A DNA stretch of 64,000 nt from Paraburkholderia aromaticivorans. GTDB lineage: Bacteria > Pseudomonadota > Gammaproteobacteria > Burkholderiales > Burkholderiaceae. Where the stretch lies: NCBI RefSeq assembly GCF_002278075.1, contig NZ_CP022989.1, positions 3,658,001-3,722,000 on the forward strand, read 5' to 3'. The position numbers were made by a program, and so were the translations under genes. Shown one piece after another: positions 63,377-64,000 of the stretch. Positions within the stretch are counted from its first letter, which is position 1, and every line of letters begins with the position of its first letter. Below the pieces are notes generated by a model. The model saw nothing but the letters and a program-made list of their open reading frames with translations. It was not told where the DNA came from and did not search any database.

Positions 63377-64000
63377 CTATGACCGCTTGTGAGTGGTTGG
63401 AATGAGGCGCTTGAGCGCGCCGAGAGCCGATTTGCCGCGTGCCTGACGAGCGCTGCGCTGCGCGCCGCCGAGCCGCTCGATCAACGGTTCGAGCGCGCGC
63501 ACATACGGATCGCGCGCGGCGACATCGGCCAGCAGATGCCCCTGATTGACCGCCTGGCCGAGCGCGACACGCCGCTCCGGCAAGGTGGCGAGCAACGCAA
63601 TGTCCAGTCGCTGCGCGATCTGCGCGGCCGCCAGGCCCAGATCGGCGTCGAACTTGTTGACGATCAACTGCACGTTCGCGGTATCCACGCCCTCTTCGCG
63701 CAATGCGTCGAGCACGCCGACGGCCGACACGATCGAAGCCACGCCCTGATCGCACAGCAGCCAGGTTTCGTCGGCGGCCTGCACGACATGAGCGATGAAC
63801 TCGACATTGGTGAAGCCGCCGAGATCGACGATCTGCTGGTCGAAAAACGCACGCAGGCGGCTCAGCAAGCCGATCGACGACGAGTACGACACCTCGCGCA
63901 TGTCGGCCAGGTTCGGCGGCAGCGTGGTGAGCGCAAGGCCGCTCGCGTGGTGCGACAGCGCGGTATGCACGAAAGTCTGATCGAAGCGGCGCAGGTTGCG
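63377..64000 (-). CDS. tadZ: TadZ/CpaE-like ATPase, 5' end outside the window
   Basis: The C-terminal 207 residues of a MinD/ParA-like protein. Visible: VDLGGFTNVEFIAHVVQAADETWLLCDQGVASI (the strand after the Walker motifs), VQLIVNKFDADLGLAAAQIAQRLDIALLATLP and a basic C-terminus. The frame is open to the window end, where the Walker A part would lie. TadZ/CpaE proteins position the Tad machinery at the pole. It starts the visible part of the tad operon. Confidence 0.85.
   Translation of the reverse strand, partial: RNLRRFDQTFVHTALSHHASGLALTTLPPNLADMREVSYSSSIGLLSRLRAFFDQQIVDLGGFTNVEFIAHVVQAADETWLLCDQGVASIVSAVGVLDALREEGVDTANVQLIVNKFDADLGLAAAQIAQRLDIALLATLPERRVALGQAVNQGHLLADVAARDPYVRALEPLIERLGGAQRSARQARGKSALGALKRLIPTTHKRS

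Overview
The window is a GC-rich chromosomal segment from a beta-proteobacterium, most likely Burkholderia sensu lato (probably Paraburkholderia). The basis is the combination of a long-tailed second Hfq, DUF2968, DUF1571 and DUF1839 proteins, a rpiA/rlmB/rnr block, a Burkholderia-style tad locus and the codon bias. I cannot name a species.

Layout. (1) 1-9409: one arm of a Wzy-type exopolysaccharide locus. A flippase (cut by the window start) converges on a tightly coupled minus-strand operon: ElaA-like GNAT, O-antigen ligase/polymerase-like membrane protein, two glycosyltransferases, a secreted beta-propeller-like protein with an Ala-Pro tract, and a third glycosyltransferase. (2) 9759-16112: a divergent five-gene operon of carrier protein, acyl-CoA-dehydrogenase-like flavoprotein, amino acid:carrier-protein ligase, DUF1839 protein and GH2 mannosidase-like enzyme. 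Its physiological role is, as far as I know, undescribed, and it is the best candidate here for a new system. (3) 16743-28190: the second arm of the polysaccharide locus: Crp/Fnr-type regulator, WcaJ-type initiating transferase, GT2, a 32-codon coupled leader ORF, a Wzc-type tyrosine kinase, a broken higBA module, and two divergent GT4 genes whose shared promoter region is split by a complete ISL3-family element with 8-bp target duplications.

(4) 28270-33319: housekeeping genes rpiA, rlmB and rnr, then two near-identical tRNA-Leu(CAG) genes, each with its own sigma-70 promoter and terminator. (5) 33452-37205: ClC chloride channel, MAPEG protein, SHS-type MFS transporter. (6) 37397-48339: a TetR regulator and a fatty-acid degradation island (FadE-type dehydrogenase, ketoacyl reductase, MaoC hydratase, thiolase, acyl-CoA ligase) ending in a DUF1571 periplasmic protein. 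(7) 48336-52675: VAO-type flavoprotein with a small exported partner, a surface-antigen-like protein, and an ECF sigma/anti-sigma pair led by a 47-codon exported peptide. (8) 53026-54366: Hfq-like protein with a long disordered tail and two small proteins. (9) 54628-64000: the distal half of a tad/Flp-pilus operon (tadZ, cut by the window end, then tadA, B, C, D, DUF3613, tadG), followed on the same strand by a sigma-54 activator with a pseudo-receiver domain and a DUF2968 protein.

How it works together. WcaJ would load the first sugar on undecaprenyl phosphate, the GT2 and GT4 enzymes extend the repeat unit, Wzx flips it, the membrane polymerase joins units and the Wzc kinase sets chain length. 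No Wza-type exporter is visible. The aminoacyl-carrier operon lies between the two polysaccharide arms, which suggests, without proving, that it modifies the polymer or another surface glycan with an amino-acid-derived group. Several loci carry in-frame tandem repeats (6, 9 and 12 bp) that could vary in length.
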